The translations under genes and the position numbers were made by a program. Below, piece by piece: positions 17,451-26,195 of a stretch of DNA of 58,066 nt; positions within the stretch are counted from its first letter, which is position 1; the number at the start of each line of letters is the position of its first letter. The notes beneath the pieces were generated by a model. That model was not told where the DNA came from, ran no database searches, and saw only the letters and a program-made list of their open reading frames with translations. Origin of the DNA: JACVCK01 sp041940385 (lineage in GTDB: Bacteria > Planctomycetota > Phycisphaerae > Phycisphaerales > UBA1924); contig JBGTSD010000009.1 of NCBI GenBank assembly GCA_041940385.1, positions 1 through 58,066 of the forward strand, given 5' to 3'.

Positions 17451-20400
17451 ATGCCGCAAGACCTGCGTCGTCGTGCCGGCCGGCGTTCCATCGCCCTTGC
17501 CGCGCTCAACACCACCGTCGCCCTCGCCGCGTTTGTCGGTTCGGCGCTTGCCCAGCCTGCCCCGTCGAACGGGCCGCGCGACGTCAATCCGCGTTGGCAC
17601 GCGCTGACCGGCGCCACGCTGGTTCCGCGTCCGGGCGAGACCGTCGAGAACGCCACGATCGTCATCAAGGATGGCGTGATCGTGTCCGTAGCTCCCGGCG
17701 GCGAGCCGCCCGCGGGCGCTCGCGTCTGGGACTACTCCGGCCTGACGATCTACCCGGGCCTGATCGACGCCCACCTCCCGGTGGAGACGCCCAAGCCCGA
17801 CGCCAACGTGCCGGGTGCGCACTGGAACGATCGTGTCCTCTCGCAGCGGTCGGCGCTGGACGGGACCGGCCCGGCGAAGGGCGACCTCGAGTCGCTCCGC
17901 AAGATGGGCTTCACGGCCGCGGCGATCGCGCCCAAGGGCGGCGTGTTCCGCGGTATGGGCGCGGTGATCACGCTCGCCGATCCGCCGGCGGACTCCGAGG
18001 CCGGCGTCCAGCCGCTGCGCACCGGCGCGTTCCACGAGGTCGCGTTCGAGACCGGCGGCTTCGGCGACAGCAGCTACCCCGGCTCGCAGATGGGCGCGAT
18101 CGCGCTCATCCGCCAGACGCTCAGCGACGCCGACTGGCGCGCCGAGGACCTCAAGTCCTTCAACGGCGGCAGCGCGTCGCGCGAGCGCCCGATGCCGGCC
18201 GTCGCGCTCGACGCCCTCGCGCGTCGGGAGAAGGACACCCCGCTGCTCTTCAACATCGGCGATGAGCTGGAGCTCCTCCGGGCCGCGAAGATCGCCAAGG
18301 AATTCGACCGTCCGGCGATGATCGTCGGTTCGGGCACGGAGTTCCGCCGGCTCGAGGCGGTCAAGGACACCGGCCTGGCGCTGATCGTGCCGCTGGAGTT
18401 CCCCGAGACGCCGAAGGTGCAGACCCAGGCCGAGGTCGAGGCCGTCGGTCTGCGCGAGCTGATGACGTGGGAGCAGGCGCCGACGAACCTGCGTCGCCTC
18501 GACGCGGCGGGCGTGACGGTCGCGCTGACCACGGACAAGCTCAAGAAGCGCGACGACTTCATGAAGAACCTGCGCAAGGCGATCGAGCACGGCCTCCCCG
18601 AGGACCGTGCGCTCGCCATGCTCACCAAGGTTCCGGCGTCGATGCTCGGCGTCTCCGACAAGGTCGGCGAGGTCGCGCCGGGGCGCATCGCCAACCTCGT
18701 CGCCGTCAAGGGCGCGCTCTTCGACGAGAAGGGCGAGATCCGCGACGTGTGGGTGGACGGGGCGCGCTACGAGATCAAGGCGGCGCCGGACCTCGACATG
18801 GTCGGCGAGTGGAACGTCTTCATCGGCGATCAGGCCGATCCGTTCGCGACGATGTCCGTCACGTCCAAGGACGGCCGTACGCACGCGATCACCGTGACCG
18901 AGGGCGAAGAGAAGATGAAGGCCCGCGCGGTCAAGTCGCTCGAGAACCGCGTGCACTTCCTCGTGGACTCCAAGGACGAGCCCAAGGGCGTGTACTCGAT
19001 CTCGGCCGTGGTCGAGGGCGAGACGATGCTCGGCACGGGCACGGACCCGATGGGCGGCATGTTCACCTGGCGCGCCGAGCGCACCAGCAAGGAGCCCGCC
19101 AAGGCCGAGGAGAAGAAGGCCGACGACGCCGTCGCCGCGGAGGATGACCAGGACGACGACGCGAAGGACGAAGAGGACAAGGACGAGGTCGCGTCGAAGG
19201 ACGACGAGAAGAAGAAGCCCGAGGTTCCCGAGACGTTCGGCTATCCGTTCGGCCCCTACGACGTCGCCGAGATCCCGGCGCAGGAAGACCTCTTCATCAC
19301 CAACGCCGTCATCTGGACCAGCGGCCCCGAGGGCGTGATCCGGAACGGCTCGATGTACGTCAAGGGCGGCAAGGTCGAGGCGATCGGCGCCGATCTTCGC
19401 GCGCCGAACGGCGTGAAGACCATCGACGCCGGCGGCAAGCACGTCACCCCGGGCCTCATCGACTGCCACAGCCACACCGGCATCAGCAGCGGCGTGAACG
19501 AGGGCACCCAGGCCATCACCGCCGAGGTCCGCATCTTCGACGTGATCGATCCGGACGATGTCGGCTGGTACCGCGAGCTGGCCGGCGGCCTCACCGCCGC
19601 GAACCAGCTCCACGGCTCGGCGAATCCGATCGGCGGGCAGAACTCCGTCGTGAAGATCCGCTGGGGCGCGCGTCACCCGGACGAGATGCGCGTGGAGGGC
19701 GCGCCGGGCGGCATCAAGTTCGCGCTGGGCGAGAACGTCAAGCAGGCGAACTGGGGCGAGCGCTACACGAGCCGCTATCCGCAGACGCGCATGGGCGTCG
19801 AGGCGATCATCGTGGACGCCTTCACGGCCGCGAAGGACTACACGGCGGAGATGAACGGCTGGAGCAAGCTCTCCGCGTCCGACAAGGCGAAGAAGGCCCC
19901 GCCGCGCCGTGACCTCGAGCTCGAGGCGCTGGCGGAGATCCTGGCCGGCGAGCGCCTCGTGCACTGCCACTCCTACCGGCAGGACGAGATCCTCATGCTC
20001 TGCCGCGTCGCGCAGGAGTTCGGCTTCCGCATCGGCACGTTCCAGCACGTGCTGGAGGGGTACAAGGTCGCGAACGCGATCAAGGACGCCGCGATCGGCG
20101 GCTCGTCGTTCTCCGACTGGTGGGCGTACAAGTTCGAGGTGATCGACGCGATCCCCGAGAACGGCGCCATCATGCACGAGGTCGGCGTGTGCGTGTCGTT
20201 CAACTCCGACTCCGACGAGCTGGCCCGGCGCATGAACACCGAGGCGGCGAAGGCCGTGAAGTACGGCAACGTCGATCCGGCCGAGGCCCTGAAGTTCGTC
20301 ACGCTCAATCCGGCGAAGCAGCTCGGCATCGACGGGCGCGTCGGCTCGCTCGAGCGCGGCAAGGACGCGGACTTCGTGATCTGGTCGGGCGACCCGCTCT

Positions 20401-20735
20401 CGACGTTCTCTCGCTGCGAGGCGACGTACATCGACGGGCGCGAATACTTCTCGCTCGAGACCGATCGTCGCCATCGCGAGCGCATCGACACGGAGCGCCG
20501 GCGCATCATCCAGAAGATTCTCGCCGAGGGCGCGAGCAAGTCCGGCGACAAGCCCGACGGCGACGCTCGACCCGGCCGCCCCGGCCGGCCGACGACCGAC
20601 ACGCCCCCGACCGAGGAGCAGCAGGCCTTCCTCGATGCGCTCATGGAGCGCAACCTCCGCCTGCTCCGCTCGGGCGTGGATCCCGAGGCGCATCGCTGCG
20701 GCGACTGCGGCATGGTTGACCTCCACGCGCACTGA
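17451..20735 (+). CDS. Exported double amidohydrolase-fold protein with acidic linker
   Basis: A 1094-residue exported protein with two amidohydrolase-superfamily halves. Residues 1-37 form a signal peptide with a twin-Arg-like RRRAGRR stretch and a cut near SALAQ. The N-terminal half keeps the fold signatures (TIYPGLIDAH, GVTVALTTD, GRIANLVAVKGALFDE), but its HxH is His108-Leu-Pro, so the metal site is broken. A highly charged Glu/Asp/Lys linker covers about residues 545-595. The C-terminal half has the full set: His673-Ser-His675 in GLIDCHSHTG, VHCHSY, QHVLEG and the Asp in SFNSDSDE. The C-terminal domain therefore could be catalytic; the substrate is unknown, peptidase or imidazolonepropionase-like. 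It lies 31 nt upstream of a second amidohydrolase gene. Confidence 0.85.
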   Translation: MPQDLRRRAGRRSIALAALNTTVALAAFVGSALAQPAPSNGPRDVNPRWHALTGATLVPRPGETVENATIVIKDGVIVSVAPGGEPPAGARVWDYSGLTIYPGLIDAHLPVETPKPDANVPGAHWNDRVLSQRSALDGTGPAKGDLESLRKMGFTAAAIAPKGGVFRGMGAVITLADPPADSEAGVQPLRTGAFHEVAFETGGFGDSSYPGSQMGAIALIRQTLSDADWRAEDLKSFNGGSASRERPMPAVALDALARREKDTPLLFNIGDELELLRAAKIAKEFDRPAMIVGSGTEFRRLEAVKDTGLALIVPLEFPETPKVQTQAEVEAVGLRELMTWEQAPTNLRRLDAAGVTVALTTDKLKKRDDFMKNLRKAIEHGLPEDRALAMLTKVPASMLGVSDKVGEVAPGRIANLVAVKGALFDEKGEIRDVWVDGARYEIKAAPDLDMVGEWNVFIGDQADPFATMSVTSKDGRTHAITVTEGEEKMKARAVKSLENRVHFLVDSKDEPKGVYSISAVVEGETMLGTGTDPMGGMFTWRAERTSKEPAKAEEKKADDAVAAEDDQDDDAKDEEDKDEVASKDDEKKKPEVPETFGYPFGPYDVAEIPAQEDLFITNAVIWTSGPEGVIRNGSMYVKGGKVEAIGADLRAPNGVKTIDAGGKHVTPGLIDCHSHTGISSGVNEGTQAITAEVRIFDVIDPDDVGWYRELAGGLTAANQLHGSANPIGGQNSVVKIRWGARHPDEMRVEGAPGGIKFALGENVKQANWGERYTSRYPQTRMGVEAIIVDAFTAAKDYTAEMNGWSKLSASDKAKKAPPRRDLELEALAEILAGERLVHCHSYRQDEILMLCRVAQEFGFRIGTFQHVLEGYKVANAIKDAAIGGSSFSDWWAYKFEVIDAIPENGAIMHEVGVCVSFNSDSDELARRMNTEAAKAVKYGNVDPAEALKFVTLNPAKQLGIDGRVGSLERGKDADFVIWSGDPLSTFSRCEATYIDGREYFSLETDRRHRERIDTERRRIIQKILAEGASKSGDKPDGDARPGRPGRPTTDTPPTEEQQAFLDALMERNLRLLRSGVDPEAHRCGDCGMVDLHAH

Positions 20736-20766
20736 TCACCCGAACTCTTCTCCAGGGAACACAGCC

Positions 20767-22113
20767 ATGACCCTGATCTCCAACGTCATCACCACGCTCG
20801 GCGCCGCGGCCATCGCGGCCGGCGCCTTCGCCCAGGACCTGGGCATCCCCGCTCCGGCGCAGTCGCGCCCGATCGTGATCCGCAATGCGACGATCCACCC
20901 GGTGTCGTCGGCGCCGATCGAGAACGGCTTCGTGCTGTTCGTGGACGGCAAGATCCGTCAGGTCGGGCGCGAGGGTGAGCCCCTCGACCTGCGCGAGCGC
21001 GTCACGCCGGACGTCGTCGATGGCGCCGGCAAGCACGTGTACCCGGGCCTGGTCAACCCGACGACGCTCATCGGCCTGCTCGAGGTCGGCGCCGTGCGCT
21101 CGACGCTCGACTACGCCGAGACCGGCGCCGTGACGCCGGAAGTCCGCGCCGCGGTGGCGGTGAACCCCGACTCCACGCAGATCCCTGTGACGCGCCTGAC
21201 CGGCGTGCTCACCGTCGGCGTGATGCCCGAGGGCGGCACGGTCCCGGGCCGTGCGTCCGTCCTGCGCATGGACGGCTGGACGTGGGAGGACCTCGCGGTC
21301 CTCGACGACGCGGGCCTGGTCGTCAACTGGCCCAACGTCCGCCCGATCCGCTCGCGCTGGATGCGCCAGACCGACGAAGAGCAGATGGAGAACGCCCGCA
21401 AGAATCTGCAGGCGATCGAGGACGCCTTCGCCGCAGCCGACGCTTACTTCGCGGCGCGCAAGGCCGACAACACCACCCCCGTCAGCACCCGCTGGGAGGG
21501 CATGGGGCGCGTGCTTCGCGGCGAGAAGCCGATCTTCATCCGCGCGCAGGAGGCCGAGCAGATCCGCTCCGCCGTGTCGTGGGCGATCAACCGGGGCCTG
21601 AAGCCCGTGATCGTCGGCGGGCGCGACGCCGCACGCTGCACGAACCTGCTCAAGAAGCATGATGTCGGCGTCATCATCACCGGCGTGCACCGCCTGCCGT
21701 CGCGCGAGGACTCGTACTACGACGAGCCCTTCACGCTGCCGACCACGCTCGAAGAGGCCGGCGTCCGCTGGGCGCTCGGCGCATCGTCCACCGGCTACGG
21801 CAACGACCGCAACCTGCCCTACCACGCGGCCACCGCCGTGGCGTACGGGCTGGATCACGACGCGGCGCTGCGCTCGATCACGCTCTCCGCGGCGGAACTC
21901 CTCGGCGCCGGCGATTCGCTCGGCTCGCTGGAGCCCGGCAAGGCGGCGACGCTGATCGTCACCACCGGCGATCCGATGGAGATCACCACGCAGGTCACGG
22001 ACGCGTTCATCGACGGCCGGCGCATCGAGCTGGAGTCCAAGCAGACGAAGCTCGCGGACAAGTACCGCGAGAAGTATCGCCAGCTCGGATATATCCCCTC
22101 GCTCGCCCGCTGA
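20767..22113 (+). CDS. Exported amidohydrolase-fold protein lacking the HxH metal site
   Basis: A 448-residue exported protein. ATG 20767 gives a signal peptide (MTLISNVITTLGAAAIAAGAFAQ). The amidohydrolase fold is recognised from PIVIRNATIHPVSSAPIENG, the LFVDGKIRQVG strand, VYPGLVNPTTLIGLLEVGAV and the C-terminal LGSLEPGKAATLIVTTGDP. Where active members have HxH, this one has Asn-Pro-Thr. From memory, a clade of two-gene amidohydrolase pairs carries similar PGLINxTTxxGLxEI sequences, so this is probably a lineage trait. It may act as a partner of the larger protein encoded 31 nt upstream. The next gene is convergent and directly abuts its stop. Confidence 0.82.
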   Translation: MTLISNVITTLGAAAIAAGAFAQDLGIPAPAQSRPIVIRNATIHPVSSAPIENGFVLFVDGKIRQVGREGEPLDLRERVTPDVVDGAGKHVYPGLVNPTTLIGLLEVGAVRSTLDYAETGAVTPEVRAAVAVNPDSTQIPVTRLTGVLTVGVMPEGGTVPGRASVLRMDGWTWEDLAVLDDAGLVVNWPNVRPIRSRWMRQTDEEQMENARKNLQAIEDAFAAADAYFAARKADNTTPVSTRWEGMGRVLRGEKPIFIRAQEAEQIRSAVSWAINRGLKPVIVGGRDAARCTNLLKKHDVGVIITGVHRLPSREDSYYDEPFTLPTTLEEAGVRWALGASSTGYGNDRNLPYHAATAVAYGLDHDAALRSITLSAAELLGAGDSLGSLEPGKAATLIVTTGDPMEITTQVTDAFIDGRRIELESKQTKLADKYREKYRQLGYIPSLAR

Positions 22114-23376
22114 TCAGGCGAGTTCGCCCGACTCCTCAAGGACATCCTCCACCTGCCGGGTGAAGAAGCGGTACGCGCCGACCATGGTCTCCGTGAGGAC
22201 GGCGCTGGCGAGCAGCGCGAGCGCCATCGCGTCGCCGATGATCCCGCCCGTGTGCAGCAGCAGCGTGAGCGCACACTGCGCGATGCCCACGCCGGAGGCG
22301 AGCTGACCCGTCGCGCGCTCCATTGCGGTCGCGAGGCCGCGCCGGCCGAGCGTCGCCAGCCAGCCGACCGCCATGCCGCACCAGCGGCCGTCGGTCGAGG
22401 CGAGGAGCGCGAGGATGAGGCCGATCCAGAGCACTTTGCCGCCGGCGGCGACGATGACGTAGGGATCGAGGCGCATCGCGGCCGCGGCGCACGCGGACGG
22501 CGCGAGCACGGCGTACACCAGGCCGTGCAGCTTGCGTCGCAGGAATCGACCGAAGCGACGGCCGCCGGGGCGGCGCAGGCCGGCGACGCCGGGGATCGCC
22601 GCGACGGCCAGCCAGACCGACGACAGCAGCGCGGCGCCGGTGAGCAGCGAGACGCCGAGCGACGTCGCCGACGCCTGGTCCATGCGCGGATCGCGCCCAT
22701 TCGGGCCTGTTCGCCGGGCGCGGGCGCCGGGCGCCGCCCAGCCCGCGGCACACGCCGCGCCGAACGCCGCGGCGGCGCGATGATCCACGCCGACGAACGC
22801 CGCGAGGATCGCCACGCACACCGCGATGACCAGTCCGGCGCCGATCGCGCCCGCGAGGCGCGCCCGCAGGCGATCCGACGGGGACATCGGGCGTCGTGAC
22901 GAGCCCGCGGCCCGCAGAAAGTACGGCAGCACGAGCGCCCCTGCGGCGAGGCCGAGGCCCATCGCCCCCACCGTTTCAGCGCGCCGATCGATGGCGGCGA
23001 ACTCGGCGCGAATCAGGGGGTCGATCGCTTCACCGTGGGCGGCGCGAAGTTCGTCCACTGCCTCCGGCGTGACATCGCTCGACTTCAGCACGGCGAGTTC
23101 GAAGGCATGCTCGCGCGCGAGGCGCTGGCGGGTCTCGCGCTCGTGCACGGCGCCGACGAACACGCGCTCGTAGAAGTCCGGCGCCGATCGCCCGAGGACT
23201 CCCGGCCCCATGAGCACGCCGGCGAGAATCCCGCCCGCCACGGCGCACGCCGCGCCGCCGCCGCCCATGAATCGCGCCGCCCGCATCAGCCACGCCAGCA
23301 CGAACGCCGGCACGACAATGATCGCGACCACCAGCACGCCGATCGCCCACTCGGGCCAGTCTGCCCATGGCGTCAT
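22114..23376 (-). CDS. Polytopic membrane protein, divergent CPA2-type antiporter-like
   Basis: A 420-residue protein with about ten hydrophobic segments. The segment AGGILAGVLMGPGVLG (about residues 46-61) closely resembles TM2 of Kef/Nha-type CPA2 cation:proton antiporters. The C-terminal half (GKVLWIGLILALLA, LGRRGLATAMERATGQL, GVGIAQCALTLLLHTGGIIG, ALALLASAVLTET) matches the order of the last CPA2 helices. A hydrophilic stretch (about 75-120) and a basic stretch (about 195-215) interrupt the usual TM3-TM6 region. I cannot identify the conserved ion-binding Asp. It could be a divergent antiporter or a degenerate regulator. The ATG at 23374-23376 is 37 nt from the divergent lgt start. Confidence 0.6.
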   Translation of the reverse strand: MTPWADWPEWAIGVLVVAIIVVPAFVLAWLMRAARFMGGGGAACAVAGGILAGVLMGPGVLGRSAPDFYERVFVGAVHERETRQRLAREHAFELAVLKSSDVTPEAVDELRAAHGEAIDPLIRAEFAAIDRRAETVGAMGLGLAAGALVLPYFLRAAGSSRRPMSPSDRLRARLAGAIGAGLVIAVCVAILAAFVGVDHRAAAAFGAACAAGWAAPGARARRTGPNGRDPRMDQASATSLGVSLLTGAALLSSVWLAVAAIPGVAGLRRPGGRRFGRFLRRKLHGLVYAVLAPSACAAAAMRLDPYVIVAAGGKVLWIGLILALLASTDGRWCGMAVGWLATLGRRGLATAMERATGQLASGVGIAQCALTLLLHTGGIIGDAMALALLASAVLTETMVGAYRFFTRQVEDVLEESGELA

Positions 23377-23413
23377 ACGACGAGTCTACCGCGGGGGAGT
23401 ATCCTGCCGCGCT

Positions 23414-24472
23414 ATGCCGACCCTGGGCGCCTGGCTGCACACGCTCGACCCCTTCGCCGTGCGGCTGTCGCACGACGTCGGAATCCGTTGGTACGGGCTG
23501 GCTTACATCGCGGGATTCGTCGGCGCGTGGCTGATCCTCCGGGCGCTCGCCAAGCGGCGGCTGATCCTCCTGAACGCCGAGCAGGTCACCGATGCGCTCT
23601 TCGCGATCGTGCTGGGCACCCTTGTCGGCGGGCGGCTGGGGTACATCCTCATCTACGACCAGTCGCTGCTCTGGTCGTTCTCCAACGCGCCGCCGTGGTG
23701 GGGCGCGCTGGCGATCAACCGGGGCGGAATGTCGAGTCATGGCGGGATGGCGGGGATCGCCGTCGCGTGCTGGTGGACGGCGCGGCGCGCCGCCGTGCCT
23801 GCGCTGCACGTCATGGACTGCTTCGCGCTCGTCGGCCCGATCGGCGTGTTCTTCGGGCGGCTGGCGAATTTCGTGAACGGTGAATTGCTCGGTCGGGTCG
23901 TCGCGGCGCCCGGCGAGCCCGCGCCGGGCTGGGCGGTGAAGTACCCGCAGGAGTTGCTCGAGGGGCACGCCCCGGAACTGTCGGCCGAGCAGCAGCTCGC
24001 GCTGGACGACCTGCTTCTGCGCGTCGCGTCGCCGGGCGACACGAGGGGCGACGCCATCCGCACGCTGATCGACGACATCCAGAGCGGGGCGACGGACCTT
24101 GCGGAGGATCTTGCGCCGCTGCTCGCCTCGCGCCATCCGTCGCAGCTCTATCAGGCCCTCGCGGAGGGGATCATCGTCGGCGTGGCGCTGTGGCTCCTGT
24201 GGGCGAAGCCGCGCCGGCCGGGGTTCATCATCGCGTGGTTCTTCATCATCTACGGCGTCGGGCGCATCATCACGGAGTTCTGGCGCCTGCCCGATGCGCA
24301 CCTCGCGGTGCAGCGGCCCGCGGGGCTTTCGTACGGCCAGTGGCTGAGCGCGGGGATGCTGGTGATCGGCGCGGCGATCCTGTGGAAGACAGCACGCGCC
24401 GCCCAAGCGCCGAAGATCGGCGGGTGGGCGACGCGTGCGCGCGAGGTCGAGACGCCGGGGGCGTCCGCTTAG
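23414..24472 (+). CDS. lgt: Prolipoprotein diacylglyceryl transferase
   Basis: An inner-membrane enzyme that moves diacylglycerol from phosphatidylglycerol to the lipobox Cys of prolipoproteins. The 352 residues show the family order: GIRWYGLAYIAGFVGAWL, SSHGGMAGIAVA (the HGG motif), FFGRLANFVNGELLG (the GRxxNFxNxE signature) and RHPSQLYQALAEG, ending with a membrane helix near ITEFWRLPDAHLA. An insert of about 50 residues sits between the signature and RHPSQLY, longer than in E. coli. ATG 23414 is the first start before the conserved region. Its stop overlaps the convergent trxA stop by 4 nt. Lipoproteins for it to modify are predicted here at 36558 and 51951. Confidence 0.95.
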   Translation: MPTLGAWLHTLDPFAVRLSHDVGIRWYGLAYIAGFVGAWLILRALAKRRLILLNAEQVTDALFAIVLGTLVGGRLGYILIYDQSLLWSFSNAPPWWGALAINRGGMSSHGGMAGIAVACWWTARRAAVPALHVMDCFALVGPIGVFFGRLANFVNGELLGRVVAAPGEPAPGWAVKYPQELLEGHAPELSAEQQLALDDLLLRVASPGDTRGDAIRTLIDDIQSGATDLAEDLAPLLASRHPSQLYQALAEGIIVGVALWLLWAKPRRPGFIIAWFFIIYGVGRIITEFWRLPDAHLAVQRPAGLSYGQWLSAGMLVIGAAILWKTARAAQAPKIGGWATRAREVETPGASA

Positions 24473-24804
24473 GCGGAGAGGACCGAGTCGATCGCGGCCT
24501 TGAAGTCCGCCTTCTTGGTGAGGCCGACGAACTTCTGCTTCACCTGGCCATCCTTGAAGAGCAGGATGGTCGGGATCGCGGAGATGTTGAACTTCATGCT
24601 GACGTCGCGGTTGGAGTCGGTGTCCACCTTGCCGACCTTCAGCTTGCCGTGGTACTCGTCGGCGATCTCGTCGATGGTCGGCGCGAGCATCCGGCACGGC
24701 ATGCACCACTCGGCCCAGAAATCGACCAGCACCGGCTCCTTGGAGCCGAGCACTTCGGAATCGAACGAAGAGTCCGTGAACTCGAGGGTGTTCTTGCCTG
24801 CCAT
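24469..24804 (-). CDS. trxA: Thioredoxin with CMPC active site
   Basis: A 111-residue cytoplasmic thiol-disulfide oxidoreductase. It has the full thioredoxin layout: VLVDFWAEWCMPCRMLAPT with the active-site pair in CMPC rather than the usual CGPC, the buried Asp in PVLVDF, VDTDSNRDVSMKFNISAIPT with the cis-Pro, and a final GxxxKADFKAAID helix. The Met at the second position is an uncommon but known variant that should shift redox potential. The ATG at 24802-24804 has AGGAG about 10 nt upstream. It is convergent with lgt, overlapping by 4 nt, and lies downstream of folP on the minus strand. Confidence 0.95.
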   Translation of the reverse strand: MAGKNTLEFTDSSFDSEVLGSKEPVLVDFWAEWCMPCRMLAPTIDEIADEYHGKLKVGKVDTDSNRDVSMKFNISAIPTILLFKDGQVKQKFVGLTKKADFKAAIDSVLSA

Positions 24805-24899
24805 GGAATCAGTCTCCTGTACGCCGCGGGCGGAAAAGCCGCCACACACCCCATTGGATGCCGCGGGGGAAGCATCGTATCGGGCATCCGCCCCGGGGA

Positions 24900-25793
24900 C
24901 TAGCGGCGGGCCCCGATCGCGGGGGTCGCGGCCTCGAACGCACGGAACGCCCGTGCGTGCGCCGCGACGTCGTGCACGCGGAACAGCCGCGCGCCCCGCG
25001 CGTGCATCGCCAGCGCCGCGCCGATCGAGCCCTCGACCCGAAGGCGCGGCTCCTCGACGCCCGTGACACGCCCGATGAAGCTCTTCCGGCTCGCGGCGCC
25101 GAGCACCGGCAGACCCGTTTCGACGAACCGGTCCATGGCGCCGATCAGCTCGAAGTTCTGCTCGACGGACTTGCCGAAGCCGAGCCCGGGGTCGATCGCG
25201 ATCGCGGCGCGATCGACGCCGGCCTTCATCGCCGCGTCGATGCGGTCCTCGAGGAACCGGCGCACGACCTCGACGACGCCGCCGTTCGAATAGTCCGGCG
25301 GCGCGTCGTAGCGATCGGAGTAACGATCATCCCCGGGCGGCGCGAGGCGGTGCATAAGGATGAGCCCGGCGCCGCGCTCCGCGGCGAGCGCGAACATGGC
25401 CGGGTCTTCCCGTCCTGCGGAGACGTCGTTGATCGCATCGGCGCCGGCGTCGAGCGCCGCCTGCGCGACGGAGGCGAGCGTCGTGTCCACGCTGATCGGC
25501 GCCCCAATGCCGGCGTCTCGAATGGCACGAATGGCAGGGACGATCCTGCGGATCTGTTCGTCGGCGTCGATGCGCGCCGAGCCGGGGCGCGTGGACTCGC
25601 CGCCGACGTCGAGCATGTCGGCGCCGTCCGTGATCGCGCGGCGTGCGGCCTCCGACGCGGCCTGCGGGGTGGGCAGGTCTCCCCCGTCGGAGAAGCTGTC
25701 CGGCGTGACATTGAGGATCGCCATCAGGCGCGCGCGATCGAGCGGGAGCATGCGCCCCTTGACGAGCCGCCATGACGCCGCGCCGCGGCTCAC
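24900..25793 (-). CDS. folP: Dihydropteroate synthase
   Basis: Joins p-aminobenzoate to hydroxymethyl-dihydropterin diphosphate in folate synthesis; the sulfonamide target. The 297 residues contain ILNVTPDSFSDGGD (pterin/Mg loop), MLDVGGESTRPGS, DTT loop (ISVDTT), INDVSAG, IDPGLGFGKSVEQN, the ASRKSFIGRVTG loop and the final RVHDVA. The start is GTG at 25791-25793, placed directly after the TAG stop of the upstream AhpD-like gene with no gap, which suggests translational coupling. An internal ATG at RMLPLDRARL is an alternative. No other folate genes are beside it. Confidence 0.96.
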   Translation of the reverse strand: MSRGAASWRLVKGRMLPLDRARLMAILNVTPDSFSDGGDLPTPQAASEAARRAITDGADMLDVGGESTRPGSARIDADEQIRRIVPAIRAIRDAGIGAPISVDTTLASVAQAALDAGADAINDVSAGREDPAMFALAAERGAGLILMHRLAPPGDDRYSDRYDAPPDYSNGGVVEVVRRFLEDRIDAAMKAGVDRAAIAIDPGLGFGKSVEQNFELIGAMDRFVETGLPVLGAASRKSFIGRVTGVEEPRLRVEGSIGAALAMHARGARLFRVHDVAAHARAFRAFEAATPAIGARR

Positions 25794-26147
25794 CTAGTTG
25801 CGCTCCGCGTAGAGCTCGTCCATCGACTGCCAGGCGTGACGCAGGTGCGGGATCGTGATGGATCCCCCCACCACCATGGCGACGTTGAGCGCGTCTTCCA
25901 GTTCATCCCGCTTGACGCCGGCCTTGACGCACTGCTCGAGGTGGTAGTCGATGCAGTCGTTGCAGCGCAGCACGGCGGAGGCGACGAGGCCGAGCAACTC
26001 CTTGGTGCGGGCGTCGAGCGCGCCGTCGCGGTATGCGGCGCTGTCGAGCGACAGGAATCGCTTGATTCCGAGGTGCTCGGTGGCGTTGAGCTTTTCCTGG
26101 CCGACGGCTCGTTCGCGCCGGAACTCGTCGATGGTGCGCCTGGGCAT
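25794..26147 (-). CDS. AhpD/carboxymuconolactone decarboxylase-family protein
   Basis: A 117-residue all-helical protein of the CMD/AhpD fold. The core LDARTKELLGLVASAVLRCNDCIDYHLEQCVKAG (here in parts) carries a CxxC pair (RCNDC) followed by DYH, the arrangement of AhpD-like peroxidase reductants. A role in peroxide or alkylhydroperoxide defence is plausible; a true decarboxylase is unlikely because members with CxxC are usually redox active. The ATG at 26145-26147 has GAAAGGAG upstream, which rules out the longer frame (to 26171). It abuts folP with no spacer and lies 48 nt downstream of the WecA-like gene. Confidence 0.85.
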   Translation of the reverse strand: MPRRTIDEFRRERAVGQEKLNATEHLGIKRFLSLDSAAYRDGALDARTKELLGLVASAVLRCNDCIDYHLEQCVKAGVKRDELEDALNVAMVVGGSITIPHLRHAWQSMDELYAERN

Positions 26148-26195
26148 GGTGGCTCCTTTCGGGGCCATCACGCTAGCCGCTCCGGCGAGGCGCCG

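Noticed and set aside
16242..20732. 1496-residue minus-strand frame opposite the pseudopilin and amidohydrolase genes
   Set aside because: Same artefact; the plus strand carries recognised signal peptides, prepilin motif and amidohydrolase motifs.
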